Below, piece by piece: positions 7,505 to 16,167 of a DNA stretch of 18,391 bases (within the stretch, counting starts at the first letter, position 1; every line of letters begins with the position of its first letter). The stretch is from contig CANCEQ010000042.1 of the NCBI GenBank assembly GCA_947375085.1, forward strand, positions 1 through 18,391, written 5' to 3'. Made by a program: the position numbers and the translations under genes. This DNA is from Flavobacteriales bacterium. GTDB taxonomy: Bacteria; Bacteroidota; Bacteroidia; Flavobacteriales; Crocinitomicaceae. A model generated the notes under the pieces. The model saw only the letters and a list, made by a program, of their open reading frames with translations. It was not told the origin of the DNA and did not search any database.

Positions 7505-7588
7505 GTCCCTGAAAGGGACGTATATCTAAACATAGGGGTGAAGCCCTATGAAATAATCCCACTTTCACTGTTTAAGCCCTGAAAGGGT
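7505..7588. repeat. composite three-hairpin intergenic repeat
   Basis: Three small hairpins lie in a row: GTCCCT-GAA-AGGGAC (7505-7519), CATAGGG with CCCTATG (7531-7550), and GCCCT-GAA-AGGGT (7576-7588). The outer two are versions of one motif, CCCTGAAAGGG, framing a different central stem. I recognise this layout as one scattered through many Bacteroidota genomes in intergenic DNA; copy number here cannot be checked. No coding potential and no transposase are nearby. Confidence 0.75.
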
Positions 7589-7763
7589 GACATTTCTACT
7601 TACTTTTTTTCTGTATTCGATTCTTGTTTTAAAAAATCGTTTATTCTTCTGAAATAAATATTCCCCTTTTTTCATTCAAGATGCTGATTTTATTCAAGAA
7701 TTAAAATAAATTTGTTAATTCGGAGTTATTCTAAAATAAAAAAACGAGCTGTTTCACTAAAGA
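7589..7763. other. AT-rich gap upstream of sprE, no gene seen
   Basis: This completes the 386-bp gap between yebC and sprE, whose first half holds the yebC terminator and the composite repeat. The rest is AT-rich with many stops. The sprE promoter should lie here: a TTTG is present at 7711-7714, but no good TAnnTTTG follows at the right distance. A short direct repeat, ATTCAAGA, occurs twice about 18 nt apart near 7673-7700, with no evident role. Confidence 0.5.
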
Positions 7764-10427
7764 ATGAATAGAATTCTTAAATATTTCTTGATAAGTATCT
7801 GTTTTATAGCAGTCGTTATTTCTTGTTCTACCGAGAAAAACACACTGATTAATCGATCGTATCACGGATTGACTGCTCATTACAATGGTTATTTTAATGC
7901 GAATGTATTAATCGACCTTTCCATAACGAATTACAGAGCTAATCTAAAAGAGAATTATTACGAAGTTTTACCGATTGATCCTGTTCCGAACAAAACGGAA
8001 GTAATTGGTTTATATTCTTCTATCGATACAGCGATAGCGAAATGTACAAAAGTGATTCAAAATCACAGTATGCCTAGTAACGATAGACCATCTAAGAAAA
8101 AAGTTGAATATAATCCGTGGATTGATGAGAATTGGACAACCGTTGGAATTGCAGATTTTTACCGAAGAGATTATGAGGCAGCGATAAAAAACTTTGATTT
8201 CGTAAAAAAATTCTACTCAAAAGATCCATCATTATACATTGCCGATATGTGGTTGGCGAAATCAAATATTGCTTTGGGTAATTATTCGGATGCTTTATTT
8301 AATATGAAGAATTTAGATAAAGGATTAGAGGAAGATTCAATCTTACGTGCTGAAAATAAAGGACTAAAAAAAATCACTAAATTATTCAGTAAAAAAGACA
8401 AAACTTATAAAGAAGAGAAGCCAATTAAGTTTCCTAAAAAAATCAAATTTGATGTTGAGAAAACGCGCGCTGAGTTAGCATTAAAGAAAAATAATACAGA
8501 GGAAGCAATTAAAGCGTTAGAAAAATCGTTGGAATTCGCTAAAAAACAGGGAGATAAAGCACGTGTTCATTTTATTTTGGCGCAATTGTATGAAACAGTT
8601 GGAAAACGAACAGAAGCGAAAGCACATTATTCTAAGGTATTGAAATACAATGCTCCTTATTCGATGATTTTTAGTGCTCGAATCAAAAGAGCATTTATGG
8701 GGGGAGATGCAAAACTTCGTAAGCAATTGATGCGCATGTTGAAAGATGCAAAAAATGCGGAATTCAAAGATCAAATTTATTACGCTTTGGCGGATATGGA
8801 ATTGCAAGAAGGAAATAAACCAAAAGCGAAAGAATATTTGACTTCATCTGCTTTTTATTCGACTTCGAATGCACGTCAAAAAGGAATGGCCTATGAAAAA
8901 TTAGGTAATTTGAGTTTTACAGAACGTAATTATGTAGTAGCCCAAAAGTATTATGATTCATGTGTGACCGTTATTGACGATCAATATCCAAATGCGGAAG
9001 GAGTTCGAAACAAAGCTTTGAAATTAGCAGATTTAGTGAAAGCGGTTGAAACCTATGAGTTTGAAGATAGTGTTCAACGAATTGCTAATTTATCTGAAAG
9101 TGGTCGTGTTGAATTTGTTGAGAATGTAATCAAGAAAATCAAGAAAGACGAAGAACGTCGTAAGATTATGGAGGCGCAACGTTTGGTTCAACTTCAAAAA
9201 ACCCAAAGTGCTCAAAGTAACGAGGGGAATGGAAATAAATCTTATTGGAATAATCCGAAAACCAGATCGGAAGGATTTGATGAGTTTAAGAAATTATGGG
9301 GAGTTCGTGTGAACGAAGACAATTGGAGAAGAAGCGAAAAAACATCGACTTACATTCCAGATGATATTGAAGCTGATAGTTCTGTTGTAGCAAACGATAC
9401 ATCGAAAATCGTTGAAGATACATTGACAGTAGAGAATTTAATGAAACGCGTTCCGTTAACTGATTCAGCGAAAGCGATTTCTACAGTTCGCTTATTATCT
9501 TCCTTGTACGATGCTGGTGTTATTTACAAAGAACAATTATTAGAAAATGAAATGGCAATTAAACAATTCAATGCTGTTTTGGATCGACATTTAGAAAGCG
9601 ATTTTAACTTATTGTCTTCTTATCAATTGTATCGAATGTATTCAGAATCCGATAAGGCGAAAGCTTCGGTTCATAAAGAATACATTTTGAATATGTATCC
9701 GAATTCAGATTATGCGAATTATTTGAGAGATCCAGATTACTTTATTAAAAAGAAAGAACGTGATGCATTGGCTGAACAAGAATATGTTTCAGTATTAGAT
9801 CGTTACAAAAGAGGATTATATTCTCCCGTAATTTCAAAAGCAACTTTAGTAATTGATTCCGAAAAAGACAATGTATACCGTGCAAAATATATGTTATTGA
9901 AAGCATTAAGTATGGGGCAGATTTCTGATAATAAACAAGAAATGGTTCCTGTTTTAGAACAAATTATCAAAGAGTATCCAAAATCGGATGAAGCGACACG
10001 TGCGAATGAACTATTGACAATACTTAAAAATGGTGTTTCATTAAATACTCCGCTTGATTTTTCGAATAAATCGATCTACACTTATAATGATGCAGCTTCT
10101 CACTATGTTTTAGTGTTCCTAGAAAAAGAAGTTTCTTCCAATGCTGAAAAAACGAAAGTGTCTGATTTCAACAGGGAATTTTTCAGTAGAGATCATTTAA
10201 AAACCAGTTCAAAATTATATGGAGATAACCAAAGTGTTGTATTCATTGAAGAATTTGAAACGGATTTAAAAGCAATCGAATACATTCGTGTTTTTAAGAA
10301 TACGAGAAAACATTTGTTGGATTTACAAAAAGCAAAGATTATTGCCATTACGCGTGACAATTTAAAGATCTTATTTGAAACGCAAAAATTGCAAGAATAC
10401 GAGGACTTTATGCTTGAATACTATTAA
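7764..10427 (+). CDS. sprE: SprE/PorW-type gliding and type IX secretion lipoprotein
   Basis: This 887-residue protein has a lipoprotein signal peptide ending VISC, with the lipidated Cys at residue 21. The block NRSYHGLTAHYNGYFNA at about residues 30-46 is the feature by which I recognise SprE/PorW. TPR-like helical repeats follow at about 128-190, 235-310 and 335-400, then a charged, coiled region at about 440-480. A segment near 497-527 contains EFKKLWGVRVNEDNWRRSEK, with more helical repeats after it. In Flavobacterium and Porphyromonas this lipoprotein is needed for type IX secretion (and gliding in the former), so the cell likely exports proteins with type IX sorting domains. In many flavobacteria sprE lies just upstream of, and co-directional with, the atp cluster (from memory); here it is near the cluster but on the opposite strand with yebC between. 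Confidence 0.88.
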   Translation: MNRILKYFLISICFIAVVISCSTEKNTLINRSYHGLTAHYNGYFNANVLIDLSITNYRANLKENYYEVLPIDPVPNKTEVIGLYSSIDTAIAKCTKVIQNHSMPSNDRPSKKKVEYNPWIDENWTTVGIADFYRRDYEAAIKNFDFVKKFYSKDPSLYIADMWLAKSNIALGNYSDALFNMKNLDKGLEEDSILRAENKGLKKITKLFSKKDKTYKEEKPIKFPKKIKFDVEKTRAELALKKNNTEEAIKALEKSLEFAKKQGDKARVHFILAQLYETVGKRTEAKAHYSKVLKYNAPYSMIFSARIKRAFMGGDAKLRKQLMRMLKDAKNAEFKDQIYYALADMELQEGNKPKAKEYLTSSAFYSTSNARQKGMAYEKLGNLSFTERNYVVAQKYYDSCVTVIDDQYPNAEGVRNKALKLADLVKAVETYEFEDSVQRIANLSESGRVEFVENVIKKIKKDEERRKIMEAQRLVQLQKTQSAQSNEGNGNKSYWNNPKTRSEGFDEFKKLWGVRVNEDNWRRSEKTSTYIPDDIEADSSVVANDTSKIVEDTLTVENLMKRVPLTDSAKAISTVRLLSSLYDAGVIYKEQLLENEMAIKQFNAVLDRHLESDFNLLSSYQLYRMYSESDKAKASVHKEYILNMYPNSDYANYLRDPDYFIKKKERDALAEQEYVSVLDRYKRGLYSPVISKATLVIDSEKDNVYRAKYMLLKALSMGQISDNKQEMVPVLEQIIKEYPKSDEATRANELLTILKNGVSLNTPLDFSNKSIYTYNDAASHYVLVFLEKEVSSNAEKTKVSDFNREFFSRDHLKTSSKLYGDNQSVVFIEEFETDLKAIEYIRVFKNTRKHLLDLQKAKIIAITRDNLKILFETQKLQEYEDFMLEYY

Positions 10428-10433
10428 TGATCA

Positions 10434-10823
10434 ATGAAAAGTAAAAAGTATAATCAACAAATTTTACTGGGTACTTTTGTCATTTTTGCTATCCATTTCG
10501 CGTTGTTTTTCACAGGTGTATTTCATCTCACTTTAAAAAGTATGTTATCTACGGATGGATTTTTATTCATTCTATTCTTTTTGAGTACACTCATCATATC
10601 ACCTTATTTAGATAAAGAGTCGGATCGTATTATCAAACGAGTTGCTCTTTTGACAATCGTACAATTAGTCGCTGTTATTTTTACCGTTATTCTATTTAAT
10701 ATCACCAAAATACACAATACTATAGCTGTATCTTATCATTTGGTCACGTTGTTTTTGTGCTTATTGTTACTTCAGACTTTTTTGTTAATGAAAAGAATTA
10801 AGTCTAAAAGTGAAGAGATCTAA
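10434..10823 (+). CDS. small four-helix membrane protein downstream of sprE
   Basis: This 129-residue protein has four predicted membrane helices, at about residues 9-29, 41-58, 69-92 and 98-117, with a basic first segment (MKSKKYNQQ) and a charged tail (KRIKSKSEEI). It starts 6 nt after the sprE stop codon, so translation is probably coupled. I do not recognise the family from sequence. Length and helix layout resemble the 134-residue protein beside atpB, and parts align loosely, for example LSTDGFLFILFF against LSSIYLFFTIAS. No catalytic motif is visible. It could be a distant paralogue of the atp-linked protein or an accessory to type IX secretion; neither is shown. Confidence 0.75.
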   Translation: MKSKKYNQQILLGTFVIFAIHFALFFTGVFHLTLKSMLSTDGFLFILFFLSTLIISPYLDKESDRIIKRVALLTIVQLVAVIFTVILFNITKIHNTIAVSYHLVTLFLCLLLLQTFLLMKRIKSKSEEI

Positions 10824-10883
10824 ATTTTAGTGTCTTTTTTCTAAATTTTAATATTGATTTTACATTCATTTTAATTCTTCCAT

Positions 10884-10891
10884 TAACTTTG
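10884..10891 (+). promoter_or_regulatory. -7 box immediately before glyS
   Basis: The perfect TAnnTTTG match TAACTTTG ends only 4 nt before the glyS ATG. If used, transcription would start at or within a few bases of the start codon. No convincing -33 TTTG lies at the usual distance. Confidence 0.5.
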
Positions 10892-10895
10892 TCTT

Positions 10896-12437
10896 ATGGA
10901 AGTAAAAGAAGACAAATTAAAAGAGGTAATCTCACACGCGAAGGAATACGGGTTTGTATTTCCATCTTCAGAAATTTATGATGGTTTAGCGGCAACTTAC
11001 GACTATGGTCAGTTGGGTTCTGAACTTAAAAACAATATAAAAGCATACTGGTGGAAATCAATGGTGCAAATGCACGAAAACATTGTTGGAATCGATGCTT
11101 CGATTTTTATGCACCCAACTACTTGGAAAGCTTCAGGTCACGTAGATGCATTCAATGATCCATTAATCGATAACAAAGATTCTAAAAAAAGATACCGTGC
11201 GGATGTTCTTTTAGAAGAGCACATGGAGAAAATTCGTCAAAAAATTGACAAAGAAGTTGAAAAAGGAGCGAAGAAATTCGGTGAGTCTTTTGATGCTGAA
11301 CAATTCCGTGCAACAAATCCAAACGTACTTCGAAATGCTGAAAAAATTACAGCGATTGAAGATAGAATGCGTGAGACATTGGAAAACAATGATTTGGTTG
11401 GACTGAAAAGTTTAATCGAGGAATTGGAAATCGTTTGTCCGATTAGTGGTTCTAAAAACTGGACAGATGTTCGTCAATTCAATTTGATGTTCTCAACAGA
11501 AATGGGATCGGTTGCAGGTGATGCTTCAACTATTTACTTACGTCCTGAAACGGCACAAGGAATTTTCGTGAACTTCTTGAACGTTCAAAAATCAGGAAGA
11601 ATGAAAATTCCATTTGGAATAGCTCAAATAGGGAAAGCATTCAGAAACGAGATCATCGCTCGTCAGTTTATTTTCCGTATGCGTGAATTTGAACAAATGG
11701 AGATGCAATTCTTTGTTCGTCCAGGTGAAGAAATGAAATGGTATGAATACTGGAAAGAAGCACGTATCTCTTGGCACAAAGCTTTAGGATTAGGTGAAAA
11801 TTATTACCGTTTCCACGATCACATTAAATTAGCACATTATGCAAATGCTGCGGCTGATATTGAATTTGATTTCCCAATGGGATTCAAAGAATTAGAAGGA
11901 ATTCACTCAAGAACCGATTTCGATTTAAAACAACACGAAGAATTTTCAGGAAAGAAATTGAAATATTTTGATCCAGAAATCAATGAAAACTATGTTCCTT
12001 ATGTAGTTGAAACTTCAGTTGGTTTGGACAGAATGTTCTTAGCGGTTTTAAGTGCTTCTCATAAAAATGAAACACTAGAAGATGGTTCTCAACGAGTTGT
12101 ATTAAACTTACCTCCAGCTTTAGCTCCTTACAAAGTAGCGATTATGCCATTAACGAAAAAAGATGGTTTACCAGAAAAAGCAAGAGAAATTTTAAACACG
12201 TTGAAATTCGATTACTTGTGTCAGTACGACGAAAAAGACGCGATTGGAAAACGTTACCGTCGCCAAGATGCCATCGGGACTCCTTATTCTGTTACAGTAG
12301 ATCACCAAACTTTGGAAGATAATACGGTAACAATAAGAGATAGAGATACAATGTTACAAGAAAGAGTTTCTGTAAATGACCTTTTTGATATCATTGATAA
12401 AAAAGTGAATATGAGATACTTATTAGTAAATAAATAA
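10896..12437 (+). CDS. glyS: glycyl-tRNA synthetase (single-chain class II type)
   Basis: This 513-residue enzyme charges tRNA-Gly with glycine. It is the dimeric eukaryote-like form, not the alpha2beta2 form. The N-terminal catalytic block HAKEYGFVFPSSEIYDGLAA and ATYDYGQLGSELKNNIK are intact. Class II motif 2 appears in IGKAFRNEIIARQFIFRMRE followed by EFEQMEMQFF. Motif 3 is YVVETSVGLDRMFLAVL, and the C-terminal anticodon-binding domain begins near APYKVAIMPL. The start at 10896 is needed, because the conserved block begins about 12 residues in and the next Met is beyond it. It is probably followed in the same transcript by the response-regulator gene, 37 nt away. Confidence 0.97.
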   Translation: MEVKEDKLKEVISHAKEYGFVFPSSEIYDGLAATYDYGQLGSELKNNIKAYWWKSMVQMHENIVGIDASIFMHPTTWKASGHVDAFNDPLIDNKDSKKRYRADVLLEEHMEKIRQKIDKEVEKGAKKFGESFDAEQFRATNPNVLRNAEKITAIEDRMRETLENNDLVGLKSLIEELEIVCPISGSKNWTDVRQFNLMFSTEMGSVAGDASTIYLRPETAQGIFVNFLNVQKSGRMKIPFGIAQIGKAFRNEIIARQFIFRMREFEQMEMQFFVRPGEEMKWYEYWKEARISWHKALGLGENYYRFHDHIKLAHYANAAADIEFDFPMGFKELEGIHSRTDFDLKQHEEFSGKKLKYFDPEINENYVPYVVETSVGLDRMFLAVLSASHKNETLEDGSQRVVLNLPPALAPYKVAIMPLTKKDGLPEKAREILNTLKFDYLCQYDEKDAIGKRYRRQDAIGTPYSVTVDHQTLEDNTVTIRDRDTMLQERVSVNDLFDIIDKKVNMRYLLVNK

Positions 12438-12442
12438 TTTGT

Positions 12443-12450
12443 ATTTTTGA
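12443..12450 (+). promoter_or_regulatory. possible -7 box of the response-regulator gene
   Basis: TATTTTTG fits TAnnTTTG and lies in the short gap after glyS, 24 nt before the next start codon. With no clear -33 element and an AT-rich setting, a chance match is possible; read-through from glyS could also supply transcription. Confidence 0.4.
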
Positions 12451-12474
12451 TTCACTCTTTATTCTCCTCTCATT

Positions 12475-12891
12475 ATGAAATTAAATAATAAGAAAATTTT
12501 ACTCATAGATGACGATGTTATTGTAAACAAAGTCAACAAGTTTCTTATCGAAAGTACTGGTTTTTTTGAATCTATTGAATCAAAAACAGCCCCTCAAGAA
12601 GCGTTGGATTATTTTAAGGAATTGATCGATGCGAAAGCTGAATTACCTGGATTTGTATTGGTAGATATTTCAATGCCAGAAATCGATGGATTTGAGTTTA
12701 TTGACTTATTAGATGAATTATTTGAAGAGAACGAAATAGAAGTGATGCCAGCTTTTGTTATTTTAAGTGCATCTAACTTCAAAAGAGATTTCGAACAATT
12801 CGACAAAACTCCAATTGTAAAGAAATTCTTATCGAAACCACTCGATAAAGAGGAATTCGAAAACGTACTTAAAGAATTGAATTTTATTTAA
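12475..12891 (+). CDS. stand-alone receiver-domain response regulator
   Basis: The 138-residue protein is a single receiver (CheY-like) domain without an output domain. The acidic pocket is Asp12-Asp13-Asp14 (LLIDDD), the phosphoacceptor is Asp64 in VLVDISMPEIDGFEF, the switch Ser98 lies in VILSAS, and the conserved Lys121 lies in FLSKPLD. All residues needed for phosphorylation are present, so it is probably an active receiver. No histidine kinase is adjacent, so its partner is encoded elsewhere. Single-domain receivers act through protein contacts; the output here is unknown. It may be co-transcribed with glyS, and a strong terminator follows. Confidence 0.93.
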   Translation: MKLNNKKILLIDDDVIVNKVNKFLIESTGFFESIESKTAPQEALDYFKELIDAKAELPGFVLVDISMPEIDGFEFIDLLDELFEENEIEVMPAFVILSASNFKRDFEQFDKTPIVKKFLSKPLDKEEFENVLKELNFI

Positions 12892-12916
12892 AAAAGGTTT
12901 TATACCAAAATAGGAA

Positions 12917-12949
12917 AAGGAAGTTGAAAATGTTCAGCTTCCTTTTTTT
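12917..12949 (+). terminator. intrinsic terminator after the response-regulator gene
   Basis: The arms GGAAGTTGAA and TTCAGCTTCC pair over 10 bp with one G-U pair around the loop AATG, followed by seven T; preceding A residues extend the stem. It starts about 25 nt after the stop codon. Confidence 0.92.
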
Positions 12950-13057
12950 ATATTTAAAAAACAGCCCATTCCCCTCCTAAATTCTCACCTCCCCCTCTTC
13001 AACAAATTCTAGTTTAAAACTTTTAGGCCTTCTTCGCTACCACACGATCATCTCCGT

Positions 13058-13065
13058 TAATTTTG
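13058..13065 (+). promoter_or_regulatory. -7 box of the TPR/beta-barrel operon
   Basis: The perfect TAnnTTTG match TAATTTTG ends 21 nt before the start of the TPR gene, the same spacing class as the other predicted promoters here. The DNA upstream (about 12965-13050) is rich in C and T and holds no gene. Confidence 0.55.
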
Positions 13066-13086
13066 TTCGATTAAACGCAATCCATT

Positions 13087-16000
13087 ATGTATAAATATTT
13101 GGTTATAATTTTTGTATGCTTCGGACTTCAAGTAATTGGACAAACTTCGGAGAAATACAACAGTGTATATGCTAATTTCTATCGAGCAGAAGAACTTTTT
13201 CAAAAAGAACAATTTGGTTCGGCTCGTTATGAGTTCAGGACATTTATTGATCAGTTTCAGCAAAAAAATGATGCGATGTATCAGAAAGCTTCTTACTATG
13301 AAGCAATTTGTGCTTTGGAATTGTATCAAAATGATGCGGTTAAGTTATTGACCGACTTCAATACGAATTATCCTGAAAGTATTTATAGAGAAGGAATCTA
13401 TTTCAAATTGGGTCAGTATTTCTACCAACAAAAGAAATACAAAGAAGCGTTAGAGTGGTTGAACAAATTAAAACCAACAGATGTTGAACCAGATCAGGTA
13501 GAGGAATATTATTTTAAAGTAGGATACTCTAATTTTCAGGAATCTAAATTTCCAGAAGCTAGAAATGCGTTTTACGAAATCAAAGAAGGGAAGTCGCAAT
13601 ATGCTTCTCCAGCATTGTATTATTTTTCACACATCGCTTACCAAGATAAGTCATATCAAATTGCGTTAGAAGGATTTTTAAAACTTCAGTCAGTTGAACG
13701 TTTTGCGAAAGTTGCTCCATATTACATCGTTCAGATTTATCATTCACAAGGAAAGTATGACGAGGTAACTAAATTCGCTCCAACAATTGTTGATACAACG
13801 AATTTAGTGAATGCCAACGATATGAATCATTTATTGGGAGATGCATACTATCGTTTGAAAAAATACGACGAAGCGATTCCGTACTTGTTACAATACAACA
13901 AGAAAACACAAACCTTGCGTTCGGATGATTATCAATTAGGTTTTGCCTACTACAAAGCGGGGATGTACAATGATGCGATTAAAATGTTTAACAATGTCGT
14001 ACAGACAAAAGATACAATCGGTCAAACAGCCTATTATCATATCGGGGAATCGTATTTAAAGTTGGATAAATTGTCAGCTGCAAGAGCTGCTTTTGAAGAA
14101 GCTTCTAAAATTGATATGGATCCTAAAATCAAAGAAGATGCCCTTTATAATTATGCCGTTTTATCGTATAAATTAGATGTAAATCCGTACGATGAAGCAG
14201 TAGAAGCAATGCAGTTTTATTTGAAGCATTATCCAAAATCGATACGTAAAGATGATATTTACCAATACTTGGTAACTGTTTATACAACGACAAATAACTA
14301 TGCGAAAGCCTTACAATCGTTGGATAAACTGCCGAACAAAGACACGCGTTTAAAGGCAGCCTATCAGATAGTAGCATTCAACAGAGGAGTTGAATTGTAT
14401 CAAAAAGTCGATTACCCATCGGCAATTTCATCGTTTGAGTTAGTAGATCGTTACCCAATTGATCCAGTGATTACAGGAAGAGCAAAATATTGGTCGGCTG
14501 ATGCCTACTTTCAACAAAAGAAATACGATAAAGCAATTCAAGGGTATAAAACGTTTTTAACACTTCCTGCTACTCTTTCTCCAGAATTAAAAAGCGATGC
14601 GTATTACAACATTGGGTATGCTTATTATGCTAATAATGACACTCTTTTAGGAATTGAAGCTTTTAGAACATATACACAACAATCCAATTTGACAAACAAA
14701 CACAAATTAGCCGATGCGTGTATGCGCGCTGCTGACGGTTGTTATGTGACTCGCCAAAACGAAACAGCGATTAAATATTATGCTGAAGCCTTAAAATTAA
14801 AATCTGGTTACGAAGATCAAGCCTTGTATTATTTAGCGAAAACATACGGATATTCACCTAACGGGACTCAAAAGAAAATTGAACACCTGCAAGATTTGGT
14901 GAACAATTACAAAGATTCTAAATACATGCTTTCTGCGATTGAGGATATTGCAATTACGTATAAAGGAATTGAAGAATACGATAAAGCGAAAAGTTATTTC
15001 GAACAAATCATTAATGATTACCCATCGAATGTGTTAGTGAAAGCGGCACGTGTTGAAATCGCGGATATTCATTACAAAAAACAAGAATTTCCTAAATGTG
15101 AATTAGCTTATAAGTTGATTTTAGAAGAATTTGGGGAAGACAGAGAAATGTGTGAGATCGGAGCTAAAGGATTAATCACTTTGTATAATGCTTTAAAACA
15201 ACCAGTTAAAGCATTAGAAATTGGAGAGAAATATCCGTGTGCTGGAATGACGAAAAATCAACAAGAAGAATTGTTCTTTGCTCCTGCGAAAGAAATGTAC
15301 GATGATACACTTTCACCAATAGCAGTTACGATCACGAAATTCGAAGATTATTTAACGCGTTATCCAGACGGAATTTATGCGAAAGATTCTAAAAATTACT
15401 TAGCAGATTGCTACTATCGTTCGAATAACATGGAGAAAGCGATAGAAATTTATAGAAAAACGTTAGAAGATCCAACGAACGGATTTACAGAGATCGCTGC
15501 GATTCGTGTATCTAAATTTTTGTTTAACAATAAAAAATACGAGGAAGCAATTCCTTATTACGAACGTTTAGAAAAAATCAGTAATACTCCGAGTGTTGTC
15601 TATAATTCTAAATTAGGATTGATGAGAAGTTATTTCCTTTTAGAAAAATGGCAAAATGCATCAGTTTATGCGAAATCTGTGTTAGAAACAGGTCAGTTAA
15701 ATACAACGATTCGTTTGGAAGCTGAGTACTCAAATGCCTTGTCAAATTATGCATTGAAAAATTATACAGATGCAAAACCATCATTGGAATGGTTGGTGAA
15801 AAATACAACAACAGTAACTGGTGCAGAAGCGAAATTTTTATTAGCAGAAATGTATTACGATCTTAAAGATTTGGAAAAAGCAGATGCCGAAATCAGAGGA
15901 TTGTTAAAAATGAAACCAACGTATAATTATTGGGTAGCGAAAGCACTTATTCTTCAGGCGAGAGTCTTGATTTTAAAAGAAGACTTGTTTCAAACAGAAG

Positions 16001-16167
16001 AGACCTTACAATCGGTTATCGAAAACTACCCAAACAAGGAAGATGGTATTATAGCTGAAGCAAATGAAGTATGGGAAGAATTGATGTTATTGAAAAACAC
16101 CGACAAAGAAATCGCCCCAAAAACAACAACTGAAATTGAAGTAAATGAAGAAACTAATGATAAATAA
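13087..16167 (+). CDS. large exported tetratricopeptide-repeat protein
   Basis: This 1026-residue protein has a signal peptide (about residues 1-19, ending VIGQ) with no lipobox Cys, so it is predicted to be periplasmic. Nearly the whole mature chain is made of TPR-type helix pairs, with recurrent Y-x-x-A/G and Y-x-x-x-G patterns such as LGDAYYRLKKYDEAIPYLLQ and NIGYAYYANNDTLLGIEAF. The tail (about residues 1007-1026) is acidic and Thr-rich and looks disordered. It has no enzyme motif, so a scaffolding or binding role is likely. Its last 23 nt overlap the start of a beta-barrel gene, which implies coupled translation and a joint role at the outer membrane. I recall similar TPR/barrel pairs in other flavobacteria but know of no defined function. 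Confidence 0.85.
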   Translation: MYKYLVIIFVCFGLQVIGQTSEKYNSVYANFYRAEELFQKEQFGSARYEFRTFIDQFQQKNDAMYQKASYYEAICALELYQNDAVKLLTDFNTNYPESIYREGIYFKLGQYFYQQKKYKEALEWLNKLKPTDVEPDQVEEYYFKVGYSNFQESKFPEARNAFYEIKEGKSQYASPALYYFSHIAYQDKSYQIALEGFLKLQSVERFAKVAPYYIVQIYHSQGKYDEVTKFAPTIVDTTNLVNANDMNHLLGDAYYRLKKYDEAIPYLLQYNKKTQTLRSDDYQLGFAYYKAGMYNDAIKMFNNVVQTKDTIGQTAYYHIGESYLKLDKLSAARAAFEEASKIDMDPKIKEDALYNYAVLSYKLDVNPYDEAVEAMQFYLKHYPKSIRKDDIYQYLVTVYTTTNNYAKALQSLDKLPNKDTRLKAAYQIVAFNRGVELYQKVDYPSAISSFELVDRYPIDPVITGRAKYWSADAYFQQKKYDKAIQGYKTFLTLPATLSPELKSDAYYNIGYAYYANNDTLLGIEAFRTYTQQSNLTNKHKLADACMRAADGCYVTRQNETAIKYYAEALKLKSGYEDQALYYLAKTYGYSPNGTQKKIEHLQDLVNNYKDSKYMLSAIEDIAITYKGIEEYDKAKSYFEQIINDYPSNVLVKAARVEIADIHYKKQEFPKCELAYKLILEEFGEDREMCEIGAKGLITLYNALKQPVKALEIGEKYPCAGMTKNQQEELFFAPAKEMYDDTLSPIAVTITKFEDYLTRYPDGIYAKDSKNYLADCYYRSNNMEKAIEIYRKTLEDPTNGFTEIAAIRVSKFLFNNKKYEEAIPYYERLEKISNTPSVVYNSKLGLMRSYFLLEKWQNASVYAKSVLETGQLNTTIRLEAEYSNALSNYALKNYTDAKPSLEWLVKNTTTVTGAEAKFLLAEMYYDLKDLEKADAEIRGLLKMKPTYNYWVAKALILQARVLILKEDLFQTEETLQSVIENYPNKEDGIIAEANEVWEELMLLKNTDKEIAPKTTTEIEVNEETNDK

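Noticed and set aside
7505..7588. Possible CRISPR array because of the repeated CCCTGAAAGGG motif
   Set aside because: There are only two motif copies, each with its own short hairpin, no constant-length spacers and no cas genes.
7673..7700. Direct repeat ATTCAAGA upstream of sprE as an operator
   Set aside because: Two 8-nt copies in very AT-rich DNA are too weak to support a binding site.
12950..13057. C/T-rich gap as a further copy of the CCCCC/GGGGG repeat
   Set aside because: Only short fragments such as CCTCCCCCT are shared and no GGGGG arm or hairpin is present.
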